This document shows positions 34,615-45,185 of a DNA stretch of 64,000 nt, piece by piece; positions within the stretch are counted from its first letter, which is position 1; every line of letters begins with the position of its first letter. Under the pieces are notes generated by a model. That model was not told where the DNA came from, did not search any database, and worked only from the letters and a program-made list of their open reading frames with translations. The translations under genes and the position numbers were made by a program. The stretch is from Paraphaeosphaeria minitans (lineage: Eukaryota > Ascomycota > Dothideomycetes > Pleosporales > Didymosphaeriaceae), in contig WJXW01000015.1 in assembly GCA_015832175.1 (NCBI GenBank), positions 62,001-126,000 of the forward strand, read 5' to 3'.

Positions 34615-35175
34615 ATGTTCGTGCGTTCCCCCAATAGCAACGCGTCGCGCCCAAAAAAAGAGAGCATTGAGAAGAAGCGCATGCGTACGCCCTCGCCATC
34701 GAAAAATCAGCGCCAATTTTCTGACGACGCGTATTCGCCCAACGACATCGGCGAAGCGACCCCTCGCCCGGACGGCTTCGCACGTAGCGCATACCCCATC
34801 CCTAATCTCTCGTACGTAGAGGCTCTTGCCAACGAGCATATCGAATACGGCGATGACCTCCAAGCCCGTTCGCCTACACGATCGCACACACAGTCGCAAT
34901 CTTCCAACCCTTCGGCCAGTCCCAAGAAGATTACTTCTTTATGGAACGTTGGCAATGGGGTGACATTCACACACTTGGCAAACACGATCGCCTCGAAACG
35001 AGAACAACCGCGGTGGAAACGGACTTGCGCTGCTGGAGAAGCTGGAAGAAGTGGGCCACCCTCATTCCAACATTCCAGTTTCTCGGTCGCTGATTGGCGA
35101 CGCTTCGCTTTCGAGCTAGACCGTGCCTCACCTCACCAAAACGGTACGCCAGCCTCTGCAGGTAGCTTTTTCTAG
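34615..35175 (+). CDS. 186-aa orphan protein, divergent from the JmjC gene
   Basis: An intact frame from ATG 34615. The N-terminal third is basic and Ser/Pro-rich (SRPKKESIEKKRMRTPSPSK), followed by acidic and Tyr-containing segments (PNLSYVEALANEHIEYGDD) and ITSLWNVGNGVTFTHLANTI. No TM or signal peptide and no recognised family. The 227-bp spacer shared with the JmjC gene could be a bidirectional promoter. The C-terminal third (after about residue 130) has less natural composition and may be a read-out past a lost splice site. Confidence 0.45.
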   Translation: MFVRSPNSNASRPKKESIEKKRMRTPSPSKNQRQFSDDAYSPNDIGEATPRPDGFARSAYPIPNLSYVEALANEHIEYGDDLQARSPTRSHTQSQSSNPSASPKKITSLWNVGNGVTFTHLANTIASKREQPRWKRTCAAGEAGRSGPPSFQHSSFSVADWRRFAFELDRASPHQNGTPASAGSFF

Positions 35176-36460
35176 TGTGCAGTAGAATTATGACCTCTCA
35201 CGTGACTTCGCGTCACACTCGCGTTGCCGCCTACTGCTGCCTACCTGGCGCCGACTCTACGCACCTGTATATCTTTCTAGCTAGATACCTTCGTTAGCAA
35301 TAAACCCAGTCCTCATCCTTCCTCCTCACATACCTTTAGACTATATCTTGACCGTGGTGTGGTGAGGGGTTGTGTTAGATTATCGCGTGATGAGAATCGT
35401 CAAGTATCTCATCAAAAAGTGATGATTGATTGTTCGTTTTGTGTTTTCTTGTTTTCTTGTTGAATGCATGCCAAGCAAGGGAGAACACCGTTTTCGGGAT
35501 AGGTACAGGTGCGCCAGCCACCTCGCAGTGCTGATGACCATGTAGTCGGACAGGTTGTGACATGGCGCCTCGGCTAAGAAAACAGCCAATGAGAGGCTGG
35601 TTCGATCCTGATCCCCTCATTCTTCCATATCCGCCAGCACAAGCTCTTTCTAGACAATTGGGTTGGCATCTCCCAAGTGAAAGTGCCTCTAGCAGGACCT
35701 GCCACAGGAAAAGCAGCGATTCTGGTAATCGAATTTGCTGCCATAGAACCGTGTGGTTATGGGCATCAGGGTTAGGGTAAGGTTGGATGAGGCGGCGGTC
35801 ACACCCGCGAGAGTGCGTTCCGAGATGAGGATGGAAAACTAAAAGCGAAGACACTTCGAGTCGCGAAGGATCCCAGGAAGCGATATTTATATAATGCGAC
35901 ATGCAAGTGGCAGGTAGCAACAGTAATGTGGCTTTGATTCAATTACCGTCACCAGATTTCACCCACATTAGTTGTCCGTTGCAGCAGTCCACCATTCGTA
36001 TTGGGGTGCAAGTACGAATTGAGAGCTCTACAGGTGTTCCCTGGAATATGGCGCATCGCAAGATACCATGCAGCCATGTTCCAGTCTACCTTAGACCTGC
36101 GCTGCTCTATTGTACAAGATCGCGACTCTTCTCCGCTTCCCCCCCGTTATGCACCCTTTCCCCAATCGTAAACGTGTAACCATGTTCCCATCCATACCTA
36201 AATAAGGCTGCATATATTGCGTCCTTTCCGTACAGAAGAAGCTGTATTCAGTCGGTATTATCCCAGCGTCAGTTACTGTGTCCGCTCGCTCGGTATGAAG
36301 TCAGCGAGTCGGGCTAATGTCAGAGTGGGTAGAATGGAGGTACACTGGAAGTGTCTGCATCACATTAGGATCGACGATACTGCCTAGTCAACATTATGGA
36401 GGAGTATATAAGGCGACGAATCTGGAATCATACCAATCACATTATGTTCACGGTAGTGAC
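35176..36460. other. no recognised gene
   Basis: A minus-strand frame of 181 codons (35920-35375) has no domain signal. The stretch 35180-35400 resembles a transcribed-element flank, but I could not identify terminal repeats. TATATAAG at 36405-36412 precedes element A rather than a gene. Confidence 0.35.
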
Positions 36461-36464
36461 CATG

Positions 36465-37000
36465 ACGATAGCTCCGGAATACTCGCTTAACTCCGTCATC
36501 TCATCAGCGTGTTGAAGTCCAGTGTAAACAGAACATTTGGAAGCACCTTTTCAAAACAATTCTAAATCCCCAGTAGCTTAGATCACTAGAGCTCTCCATT
36601 CCTCTCATATAATGGGACAAGTGAAACAGTACGGATTAGAGCCATCAACTAAGTGTATTCCCTGTTGCACCCTTGTTCAGACCCTCGACTTGACGGCTCC
36701 AATCGTGCTTTTTTCCTTATCCCATATGATGAGGGGAATGGAGACCTCTATACTTTCCACCTCTTGAGGTTTGAGATCATTTTGATGAAGTGTTTGAAAA
36801 TGCTCATTTTGCAACCGACTTCATGCGCTGACGAGACGACGGATTCAAATCTTGCAAGGCGGACTTCATAAGGGTTCCAGACCGCTATTCGTATAGCGAT
36901 CGGGTGAAATGGCTAAATTGTTTTCATTCCAACTACTAATTGTATGATGCCGTCTTTCTAGGGACTCTACTTGGTAGGTTTAATGCATTGCTCGGTTACG
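36465..37000. repeat. long-inverted-repeat element, copy A
   Basis: One of three related copies. Its left arm (CGCTTAACTCCGTCATCTCA at about 36484) matches the reverse complement of the right arm of copy C, and its right arm (GCTCATTTTGCAACCGACTT near 36803) matches the reverse complement of the left arm of copy C. The centre, ATAATGGGACAAG ... CTTATCCCATATGAT, is itself inverted. No transposase is present, so it is a MITE- or foldback-like non-autonomous element. Confidence 0.65.
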
Positions 37001-37424
37001 GCCAGCACACATGGTTGGGCGATAAAAATATATTGTATGAAGATGCGGAAGTACGAGGTTTTTTCCACACAGGGGGCGGCAGAAATATCTTATAGTTAGT
37101 TTGCTTGATGCGGAAAATGGGGAAACCTGAATCGACCGCGTCGTTCAACAGCAAATTGAACAGTGGAAAGAGACCGTTGAATCGACGAAAGAGGAGACCG
37201 AAGCCATCGAACACGCATCAAAAACAAACATTCAAGCTTCGCTACTAGTAGACAGAGTTTGGTGAGAGACGTTCAGCTAGAATCTAATTTGCCTTCGCTC
37301 CTAGAATTGAAATACCGTGCGGTAGAGGTCTCGATGCAGCATTCTTCGGACATGCCCTACTCCAGTAGTGAAGATGTATTCAACTTCGCCTCTAGTCAAG
37401 CCTGTCCTTCAGCACGCATGGTAG
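37001..37424. other. no recognised gene
   Basis: Short frames only. It lies between element A and the cyclin fragment. Confidence 0.4.
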
Positions 37425-37867
37425 CTATAAGCCCTTGTGGAATTCGGTCTCCAAAACGATTGAGACGCGCTTGTGAAGCTTGTCGGTGTACTTATTGTAG
37501 ACAGCGGCGAGGTGCTTCGGTGGCTTCTCGCAGCACTCGAGCATAGCGGACAATAACGAGCGAAGCTGACGTGACGTATACCCGGAAGAATGGATGTGAG
37601 CTTGCGACTAGAAATGTTAGCGGTCAAGCATATTGGAGGCGTGAACACTTACCCAGTCACCCTTCCGCAACACGAAACGGGCCAAGCAGTGAGCACCAGC
37701 GGCAAGGAAGCTTGGCTTGTACCCAACAAAACGCTCGTTTGTCATGACAATCTTGAGAAAGTATTTGGCAAACGTGCGGGTCTCCAAATCGTAGTCATCA
37801 GCCCTACTAGATTGTCGGAGGAAGCTCAGAGCGGCCAATGTGCGAAAGATAGCGGATAGTTTCATAT
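37425..37867 (-). pseudogene. B-type cyclin, C-terminal fragment
   Basis: Minus strand, exon pieces 37653-37867 and 37425-37607 with a perfect-looking 45-nt intron (37608-37652: GTAAGT, CGCTAAC, TTTCTAG). The product reads LSFLRQSSRADDYDLETRTF, AKYFLKIVMTNERFVGYKPS, FLAAGAHCLARFVLRKGDW then SQAHIHSSGYTSRQLRSLL and a terminal helix ending HKGL. This is the second cyclin fold of a mitotic (CLB/Cdc13-type) cyclin. The first cyclin box and destruction-box region are absent upstream, where AG at 37868 could be a splice acceptor without a partner. No stop lies inside the fragment. The intron shows that it is a DNA-level copy, not a processed retrocopy. Confidence 0.75.
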
Positions 37868-38405
37868 CTGTGAGTGGTTGAAACGGAAGGAAAAGATTCC
37901 CAAGAGGTGTTCGTAGGGTGGGCAATTCATGTTAAGAAAGGAGAGTAATTACGTGCCTTGCAAATCCAATTTCATTGACTATGGTTTTAGAACGGCTTGT
38001 TGGGCTCCTCACATCTCGGCATAGTATGACACGCGGTAGAGCGCCTCCCTCTTTTGCCATGCACCATGATAGCTGGCTCTGTTATCCTAGCAAGTCAATA
38101 CCTGCTGTATTAGGAGGGAGGCGACAGCTGCAGCTGCGTCCGAGGTGCTTACCAGCGCCATCAGCCTCGACGCGGCAACTGAACTCGGAAAGCGACGTCA
38201 ACTACTAACAACATCAATCAAACGTTCCAACGCCGCAGACTAACACCAAGCAGCATCACCGTAATCAGCGTCACAAGTTTGAAGCGTGGGATGTGTATGC
38301 ACTCAGCATCGATATCAGCATGCTTGGCGCGCCATATCAGCAGGAGAGGGGTCTTGCCTAAATTCTACTTTCCCAAATGCCGCCCGTCTGATGCCATCTC
38401 CAGCA
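37868..38405. other. no recognised gene
   Basis: Flank between the cyclin fragment and the F-box/ankyrin gene. No coding similarity. Confidence 0.4.
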
Positions 38406-39169
38406 ATGTCGCTTCTTAGCCTGCCTTACGAGTTACTACTGCTCATAGCAGAGCACCTGGAATCTGAAACGAACATCCTTGCCTTTGGAAAAGCGAACCG
38501 CCGCCTTTATCATCAACTCAACAGCCTTCTTTATCATTACAACGTACAGCATTCTGGAGGCTCAGCGCTCTAGCGGACGACCCAACATAGGCAGGAAACA
38601 GCCGTCCAGAAGGCCCTACGTGCTGAAGTTAACGCGCGAGGTATATATCACCACCAAGCACTGGCCAGGGCATCATACGATGGCAATCAGGCATTTGTGA
38701 GGTTACTGCTCGAAAATGGCGCCGACATCAACGCGCAAATTGGAGTTTTCGGCAATGCACTCCAGGCGGCTGCATGGAGAGGGCGCGAGATAACTGTGAG
38801 GTTTCTGCTTGAGAAAGGCGCCAACGTCAACGCACATGGTGGACACTTTGGCAACGCACTTCAGGCAGCTTCATGGGGATGTCACAAAGAGACGGTCGAG
38901 CTACTGCTCCACAGTGGCGCCGACATCAACGCGGAGGGTGGCGAGTACAGCAACGCACTTCAGGCGGCTTCATGCGCAGGTCACGTGGCAATTGTAGAGG
39001 TTCTGCTCGAGAATGGCGCCGACGCCAACGCGCGGGGAGGCGAGTACGGCAGCGCACTCTATAGGGCTTCAGAAGGAGGATACAAGGCGGTTGTAGAGCT
39101 ACTACTTGACGATGGCGCTGACGTCAACGCGCATGGTGGACTGCACGGCGATGCACTCAGCACCTCGTG
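38406..39169 (+). pseudogene. F-box/ankyrin-repeat protein, internal stop, 3'-truncated
   Basis: From ATG 38406 an F-box-like domain (MSLLSLPYELLLLIAEHLES, then NRRLYHQLNSLLYHY) is followed, in the same frame past TAG 38571-38573, by a linker and at least five ankyrin repeats of the form LLLENGADINAxxGxxGNAL (38697 onward). F-box proteins recruit substrates to SCF ubiquitin ligases through repeats such as ankyrins; that role is family knowledge. The last repeat stops mid-unit: after HGDAL the frame reads only STS and TGA (39167-39169), and homology to element B begins at about 39158. The gene therefore has both an internal stop and a 3' end cut off by the repeat. Repeats are highly similar to one another at DNA level, suggesting recent expansion. 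Confidence 0.8.
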
Positions 39170-39690
39170 AAGATGATTTTGAATCTACACCAGTCGAAAG
39201 GTTTGGACGTCTTAATTCTTGCTATGTTATTGCATAAGGAAGAAAGCACGATCAGAGCCGTGTGCCAGGGGGGTTTAAGCAAGGGTACAACCGGAAAGAT
39301 ACTCAATTACTTGGTTCCAATTTTGATTTCTCCCCTGTCCCATAATATGGAAGAAATCAAGAGCTTTAGTATTTTCAGTAGCTGTTGAGTTGAAGTCATC
39401 TCAAGGAGAGGCTCGGAAATGGTTGTTTTGCAACGGACTTGATGGACTGAAAACCTTGCTAAGCAGGTTTGATACGGGGACCCGGACCGCTGTATTTTCA
39501 GCAACTCAGTGAAGTGACTGAACGAATTCTACTCCATTTACCAACTGTACGTGCTGAAGCAATTGATTGAGCAGAAACTAATGATATTGTATTGAAGGGC
39601 GGCGCGGCGCTGTGTATATATGGACATCATCCACGCTCCAGCCACACACATGTGACTGTTTCAGCCACAGTGATCTTCAACAATGTTAAG
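39158..39690. repeat. long-inverted-repeat element, copy B
   Basis: Reverse-complement relative of copy C (43530-44063) over its whole length of about 533 bp. Shared blocks include GACCCGGACCGCTGTATT, GCTCTGATCGTGCTTTCTTC (reverse sense) and GTGACTGTTTCAGCCACAG. Its left edge falls inside the last ankyrin repeat. Compared with C it lacks the outer part of one arm, so it is a truncated or recombined copy. Confidence 0.7.
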
Positions 39691-39701
39691 CTGACTGAGT
39701 T

Positions 39702-40487
39702 GTGGGGATTGACGCCTCACTAGATAACGACAACCTACTGAAGATCAACCGAGCCGCTCGTTTATCACATTCCGCCATCTCAGCCCTTCGAAACAATGAC
39801 GTGCGCCCAACATTAAAAGGCATCGCTACGACAGTGGACTACCATAATGATGCCTTTATCACGATGATTCTAACTGATTGTGATATAATTCAGGCCAATG
39901 TCGGTCAGATCCTCGGTCGCGTTTCTATCGTGGATTATGAGAGTCAGACCATCTTCGACATACTCGTGTGCTACCCGGAACCAATCGAAATTACAAACAC
40001 ACATCAAGAGTATTAGGGAGCGACTGGGACGGTATCGACCCACAGAGCGGTGCGCGGCCATTCTCTGGAGTCCAAACACGACTGCTTGAGCTATTTTATA
40101 ACCACATTGTGATCGGGCACGATTCACAAAAAGATCTAAGAGCCATCTCGATGAATCTGCCACCTTGCGTCTCATGGCTCCAAGGTTTTTCTCGATTCGT
40201 GATCCCCATCGCCTTCGACATGACTGTCCGGGACACACAGAGAAATATAATGGATACCGAAAGTATGCCAATCGTGGCGCCCAGCAGGTGCTAGGTCATT
40301 CAATATAGTAGGGTCGGCCTCTAGCGTTGAGGATGCTCTTGCAATTATGGAAGTGTATCGCAATGCTGATGTGGCTATCGACCAAGGGTATAAACTACGA
40401 AAGGATCATCCAGCAGTACAGGAAGATAGTGATCGTAGGCTTATCTCTAGTATTATTATTCCTACAACTGTTTTGAGGTTTGTGTAG
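39702..40487 (+). pseudogene. REX-type 3'-5' exonuclease (DEDD superfamily), frameshifted
   Basis: Pieces in four frames follow the RNase T/REX4 exonuclease order: LTDCDIIQA...GQILGRVSIVDYES (about 39866-39945), then SGARPFSGVQTRLLELF and HIVIGHDSQKDLRAIS (about 40040-40155), then KYNGYRKYANRGAQQVLG (about 40245-40295), then SASSVEDALAIMEVYR (from 40314) to TAG 40485. The DCE motif of ExoI reads DCD; GHDSQKDLRA matches ExoII and SSVEDA ExoIII. The family trims 3' ends of structured RNAs. At least three frameshifts make it a pseudogene. Confidence 0.65.
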
Positions 40488-41795
40488 TACCACAGGCAGT
40501 GAGTCCTCAAACACGCGAGGAGAAAGTCCTTGACCAGAAAGAAAAGGGACCGACAATCCTAGGAACTGAGCTGCTGTCTATGCACTGCGTTTTCACACTC
40601 CCTATGTGACAGCGCAGCAGATTGACATTCTACTGATGAGGTGTCAGATAGTTCTGCATCTGATGATGCGACAGGTGTAAATGCATACTTTTGTGACGGG
40701 CTTATATGTCTGCTGCTGGTAGCTCTAGGTCAGTGTCAAGCGAATTGCGCCTGAAGTGGCTTGGGAATGAGTACTGATGGCGAATGGTATGGCGGCGTCC
40801 GCTTTAACCCTACGCCGGTCTGCGATTATAAGGTTGGACACCAATGGCTGCGGAGACCGCCTTACCTCTTGTTGCAGCTTTGGCCTTGAGTTTGAAGATG
40901 CATTATACCTTGATCCGAGCAGTATGTTTGGCACCGTCCAAATAGAGGAACATGGATGAAGCTCTCTAAATATCTCTCGCAAACACAGCTCTCTCAGAAC
41001 TGCAGATTTAGGAACACTCCGCAATGACGCCATCCTCAAGCCTACCCAGCAAGTACTTCTTTACGGCGCAATGTAGGAGTGCAGCATGCGTCAATTCGGA
41101 TATACGGGACGGAGGATAGGATTTCAAGCTATTTTAAAGCTTTGAACTCCACTCCTAGTAATCTGCTGCTTTCGAAAGTCAATCAGTGATATTTTTCTGA
41201 TCCGCTAAGAGGAACACCTGCGCATGGATCAGAAGTGGATACTCATTCAACCCCTCAACCAATGTCTCATCATAATCCATGCTGTAGAAGAAACCGATTA
41301 TTCCTGCCAATCGCTCGTAGAGCACATGTCCTATATCGATAACGCCCTCCCGTTGTTCCTGAACCTGGTCACGAGTAAGTCTGATCTTGAGAGCGGAAGA
41401 GGAACGTTTCAAGTTTGGAAGGCCCGTCACATGCTTTGTTAGATACCGCCGATAAAGCACAAATGATAAACACGATCGACCGAGATTGTTCCGAGATCCT
41501 GCGTGCAATCCCTGGGACCAACCAGGCGCATCCGCCTAATCGGCACATAGCGTGATTATGCTTGCTCTACACATGGAGTCCGCTTGCAGCGTTTGGTCTT
41601 TGAGTAACTCTATCTAAACAAATTCAGATTGCCTTTGAACAGATCTTGATATTCCATCGCCGCTTGCGTCAGAGTGAACAGTGCGACGATTAATGTCAGC
41701 GTCTTGCGAAAAGCCTTTCATACAAATACAATGACTCTTTCATGTATAAAGACGACATCGTCTGACACCAATCACGTCTTCCAGAAAACACCACG
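40488..41795. other. no recognised gene
   Basis: A minus-strand frame 41508-41179 (109 codons) has fairly natural composition (IGHVLYERLAGIIGFFYSMD) but no family match. The rest is non-coding by inspection. Confidence 0.35.
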
Positions 41796-42427
41796 ATGCC
41801 TTCTCCGCTTGTCATTCTCGACGTCTCCGGCTCCCTGTACAGGACGCACAAGAGTACAAGCTTCTTCATATTTTCGAAATCTCATTGCTAGATGGGACGA
41901 CTGCTGCAATAGACAAGAAGAAGACTCTTTCTTTGTCGATGCCGACCCGGAAATCTTCCAGAATATCCTTAGCTTCATGCAGCGGCCATCACAGTTTCCG
42001 TTATTCTGGACAAAGACAATCAAATTCGACTACGCACTGTACGAAAAGCTCGAAGCAGAAGCAGACTACTTCCTCCTTCGATGACTTGCGCGACTGGATC
42101 AGAAATAAATGTCGCCTCGAGTCTGTCAAGACTGTCATCGAAATAAAGGCAGTATCCGAATACGAACTTGACAAATATCAGAGGCAAACTAGTCACGACA
42201 CAAACTCCGAATTGCAGATCCTTTTGGGTTCATACTCAGGAGAAAAGCGATTCGGTAATTCGTGCGAGATTCATGAAGGCATTGGGAGTGTACGGGGCTG
42301 CAATTCTTGCTGTGAACTCATGCGCGCTTTTGGACCATACTATGATGATGCACCTAAAAAACTCACCCTAGTGAGTAAAAGGATAGAGTTTGATCAAGCT
42401 ATCTGTACGAATAAACTCGACCCTTGA
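41796..42427 (+). pseudogene. KCTD-like BTB/POZ protein, two frameshifts
   Basis: ATG 41796 begins MPSPLVILDVSGSLYRTHKS, the first strands of a T1/BTB fold. The frame then shifts near 41855 to SSYFRNLIARWDDCC and EEDSFFVDADPEIFQNILSF up to EKLEAEADYF, and shifts again near 42075 to DDLRDWIRNKCRLESVKTVI and on to KRIEFDQAICTNKLDP. This is the layout of short fungal KCTD-like BTB proteins, which oligomerise and often act as ubiquitin ligase adaptors. Two frameshifts within about 630 bp indicate a pseudogene. Confidence 0.7.
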
Positions 42428-43047
42428 ATGGTTTCAAAATGATGCAGGGTTAAGACACAGTATGAGTTTCAAGGAATGTAGGCTTTACGGCATACCGCCT
42501 GCTATACAATGCTCGATGTCAAGATCTTCTTGATGACCATCAGCTTTTATAGTGTTGCCAAGTGAAATCACATTGGTAATTAATGAAGAAAAAAGCCCAG
42601 AAACAAAAGCTCTCAAAATGGAATTGGACAGAAAAATAAAGGCTTGCACAGCGGCCGCAGACTTTTTTGAGCATAAAAAGGGCTGTGCGTGGTTACCAAG
42701 CACGTGATTCTTTCAATCACTATGCATTGTATAGATGCATTGCACCCTGCTCTCAACTCATGCCTAAGCCAATCAATGACTAAATCGCTAATCTAGCACG
42801 GGATTGTAAGATTATAACGACGTATTCATACCGAAACGACTGGGTGTCCTGGTAATTGTTGTGTGCCACGGATAGCCGAAACCAATTGCTCGAGATTCTG
42901 GCAACCCTGCACAACGAAAGTTCGCAATAGATTTGCTAGACGCACCAACGTCAAAAATTGCTGAAATCAAAGACATAATTGGAGAAATAAGTTAACAGAG
43001 CTTCTCTGAACACTCGCAATGAGTTTTGTGAACACTCCATACCGATG
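42428..43047. other. AT-rich non-coding stretch
   Basis: No frame with coding character. Confidence 0.4.
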
Positions 43048-43310
43048 TTATACGAATTCTGGGCGGCCTCCGCACAGAACCGTTGCACATGGACGCGTCA
43101 AGATGTCATAAGTGGCGAGCAACTTCATCCTATATGAAGCATATAGTTGCAACGCGTTCCAAGCTCCATTCATTCGATTGCGAGCGTGCAAGTCATACCA
43201 TCGCGCTATTGCACCTTCCTGCCTGATTAGTGTGGCGACTTGAGTCATATTGAGATCATCAAAATAGTGAGGCCACCTCGTCATATCAAGCCAAGGAGAG
43301 ACCTCATTCT
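43048..43310 (-). pseudogene. possible fungal mobile-element-associated fragment
   Basis: The minus strand reads NEVSPWLDMTRWPHYFDDLN and MTQVATLIRQE, then diverges into unrecognisable sequence. The pattern PWL...T.W..YF..L resembles the start of a widespread fungal hypothetical family (DUF3505-like) often found with helicase-type repeats. The match is short and uncertain. Confidence 0.3.
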
Positions 43311-43529
43311 TCGCAGCTGAACTGCTGAAAGTCTAGCCTGAAGCTTGCTGCTCGAGCTTACCAGCGTGCAGCTACTCGTTCAGTATGGCTCGAACAAAGT
43401 CGGCGTGTCGAGAAGAATTGCTGGCAGTGTGACTCTACGAACATTCGGCCTCAATCTTCTTCCCGTATCTCTACTACTTCAAACTGACACCCCTGGTTTG
43501 CGTGCGATGCATCGGTGCTGGTTGGAACC

Positions 43530-44150
43530 ATTTCTATTGAACGACACTGTGGTTGAAACAGTCACGTGTATGGATGGCTGAAGCGGGGATCATGTGCATG
43601 TATAGACAGTGCCTCGCCTATCAATAATACCAGATAAGTAGTTCTGCTCAATAACTTGCTTCAGCACATACAGTTAATAAACGGAATGGAACTTGTTCAG
43701 CCGTCTCAATGGGTTGCTGAGAATACAGCGGTCCGGGTCACCTTATCAAATTTTTTAGACCGTCAACTCAGCAAGCAGCACGTGAAGACCGTTGCAAAAT
43801 GACCATTTTCAAGACCCTCATTAGAATAGTTTCAAACCTACAGTCGTTGAAAGCAATGAAGCTCTTTATTTCGTTCATATCATGGGACAAGGGAATAGTC
43901 AAGATTCGAACCACGTAAGTGAGTGTCTCCCCGGTCGTACCCTTGGTCAGTCCCCTGGCATACGGCTCTAACCGTGCTTTCTTCCTTATCCCATGATATG
44001 GAAGTAACGAAGGTCTTTGGACCGTTCGATTGGTCTATATTTGAAATCATTTTCACGAGGTGCCTGAACATGTTCATTTTGCAGTGGACTTCGATGGCTG
44101 ATGAGATGACGGAGCTAAGCGATCATTCCGGAGTTAGCTGCTGGAACCCA
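43530..44150. repeat. long-inverted-repeat element, copy C
   Basis: The most complete copy. Left arm about 43690-43890 (CAGCGGTCCGGGTCACCTTA; CCGTTGCAAAATGACCATTT), inverted centre CATATCATGGGACAAG / CTTATCCCATGATATG, loop about 43890-43990, right arm about 43990-44140 (TTCATTTTGCAGTGGACTTC; GATGAGATGACGGAGCTAAG). The portion 43530-44063 is colinear with copy B in reverse orientation. Confidence 0.7.
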
Positions 44151-45185
44151 ACTCGCTTCCTTCGTACCGGGCTATTATCAGAGATCAACTCAGGCAGGAA
44201 CACGACATTGAACCTATCTTCCCATGACGCCTTGCAATGCGCCCTATTCCAAGATATGCCTGTACAGCTCTTCTTCGTCCTTGCACCCAGATCCGAGTAA
44301 TTGTCTGCTGCAAGCAGGTTATGGGGTTGCTGTAACGGAAAATTGGTTGCATTGCGGATGAAAGTTGGTGATGGTAATTGAATGCTTCTTACTGTTGCCA
44401 CCTGCGCCTTGCTTGTCGCAATCATCATGAGTTGGGGAGCTGATACTCCGGACTTTAGGCACGTGCGGGCATGTAGCGCTTGTCGTTCCGCGGAATGAGC
44501 ATGGCACTTACTTTTGACCGAGTGCGTTCTGGGTACCCGTTCACAGCCAATCCTGGCCTATTTTTGGGATTTGGTCCATGCATCTGCAACCCGCGGCATT
44601 GGACTGAAAGTGGCAGCCTGGATACTGATACCTTTCCGAAAAGGTCCCCAGGGGTACCTCTGCGTATCGAATTCGGGGGCCGATCGGTAACTCTTCGCAA
44701 GGCCTCCATCGTCATGGCTGTGATGCCCCTGATCGCCACCAACAGCAACTGCACCAAGTGGGAGATGCTCGACGGCAGTGATATGTGCTGCTAACCATAC
44801 CCGAAGATACCGAGTGACCGGCGGAGGATAGCACAAATAGCCACACCTACTCCATGTATGCACGCTGGGCGTGCAGGAAAGGCCGTCGCCTTCGAGCGTG
44901 ACACCAGCAGAAGGGCCCAGCGACGCCCAAGTGCCTCCCGCCGCCAACAGCAGAGGGTGACATCCCTCTCGTCACCACAACTTAGGGCAATTACACCCGC
45001 TTTTCCGAGTCCTGATCAACGGCCCTGGTCGTGGGCAAAGTCTAGGGCGTGGCCGCGTGGAGCCCTCGTAAATGATGGGTAGCGCTTGGCTGTGCAGCTG
45101 CCTAGGATGACAAGGCTTCAAGATAGCAACCAGTTCCAGCCTCTTTGCCGGGAGTGGGGCTGCCGGCGTCTCAGATGCACTATTA
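44151..45185. other. no recognised gene
   Basis: Several frames near 44480-44950 on both strands; none matches a family. Confidence 0.35.

Noticed and set aside
35180..35400. A possible LTR end
   Set aside because: I found no matching second copy, primer-binding site or gag/pol coding sequence nearby.
36405..36412. TATATAAG as a promoter
   Set aside because: No gene follows; it precedes repeat copy A.
2605..38573. An altered nuclear genetic code that reads stops as sense
   Set aside because: TAA, TAG and TGA all occur as lesions, intact genes nearby end in ordinary stops, and other genes are broken by frameshifts; decay is the simpler explanation.
43905..43930. GATTCGAACC in the loop of element C, like the complement of a tRNA B box
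   Set aside because: Copies A and B do not keep the motif, and no cloverleaf or A box could be found, so a tRNA or SINE origin is not supported.
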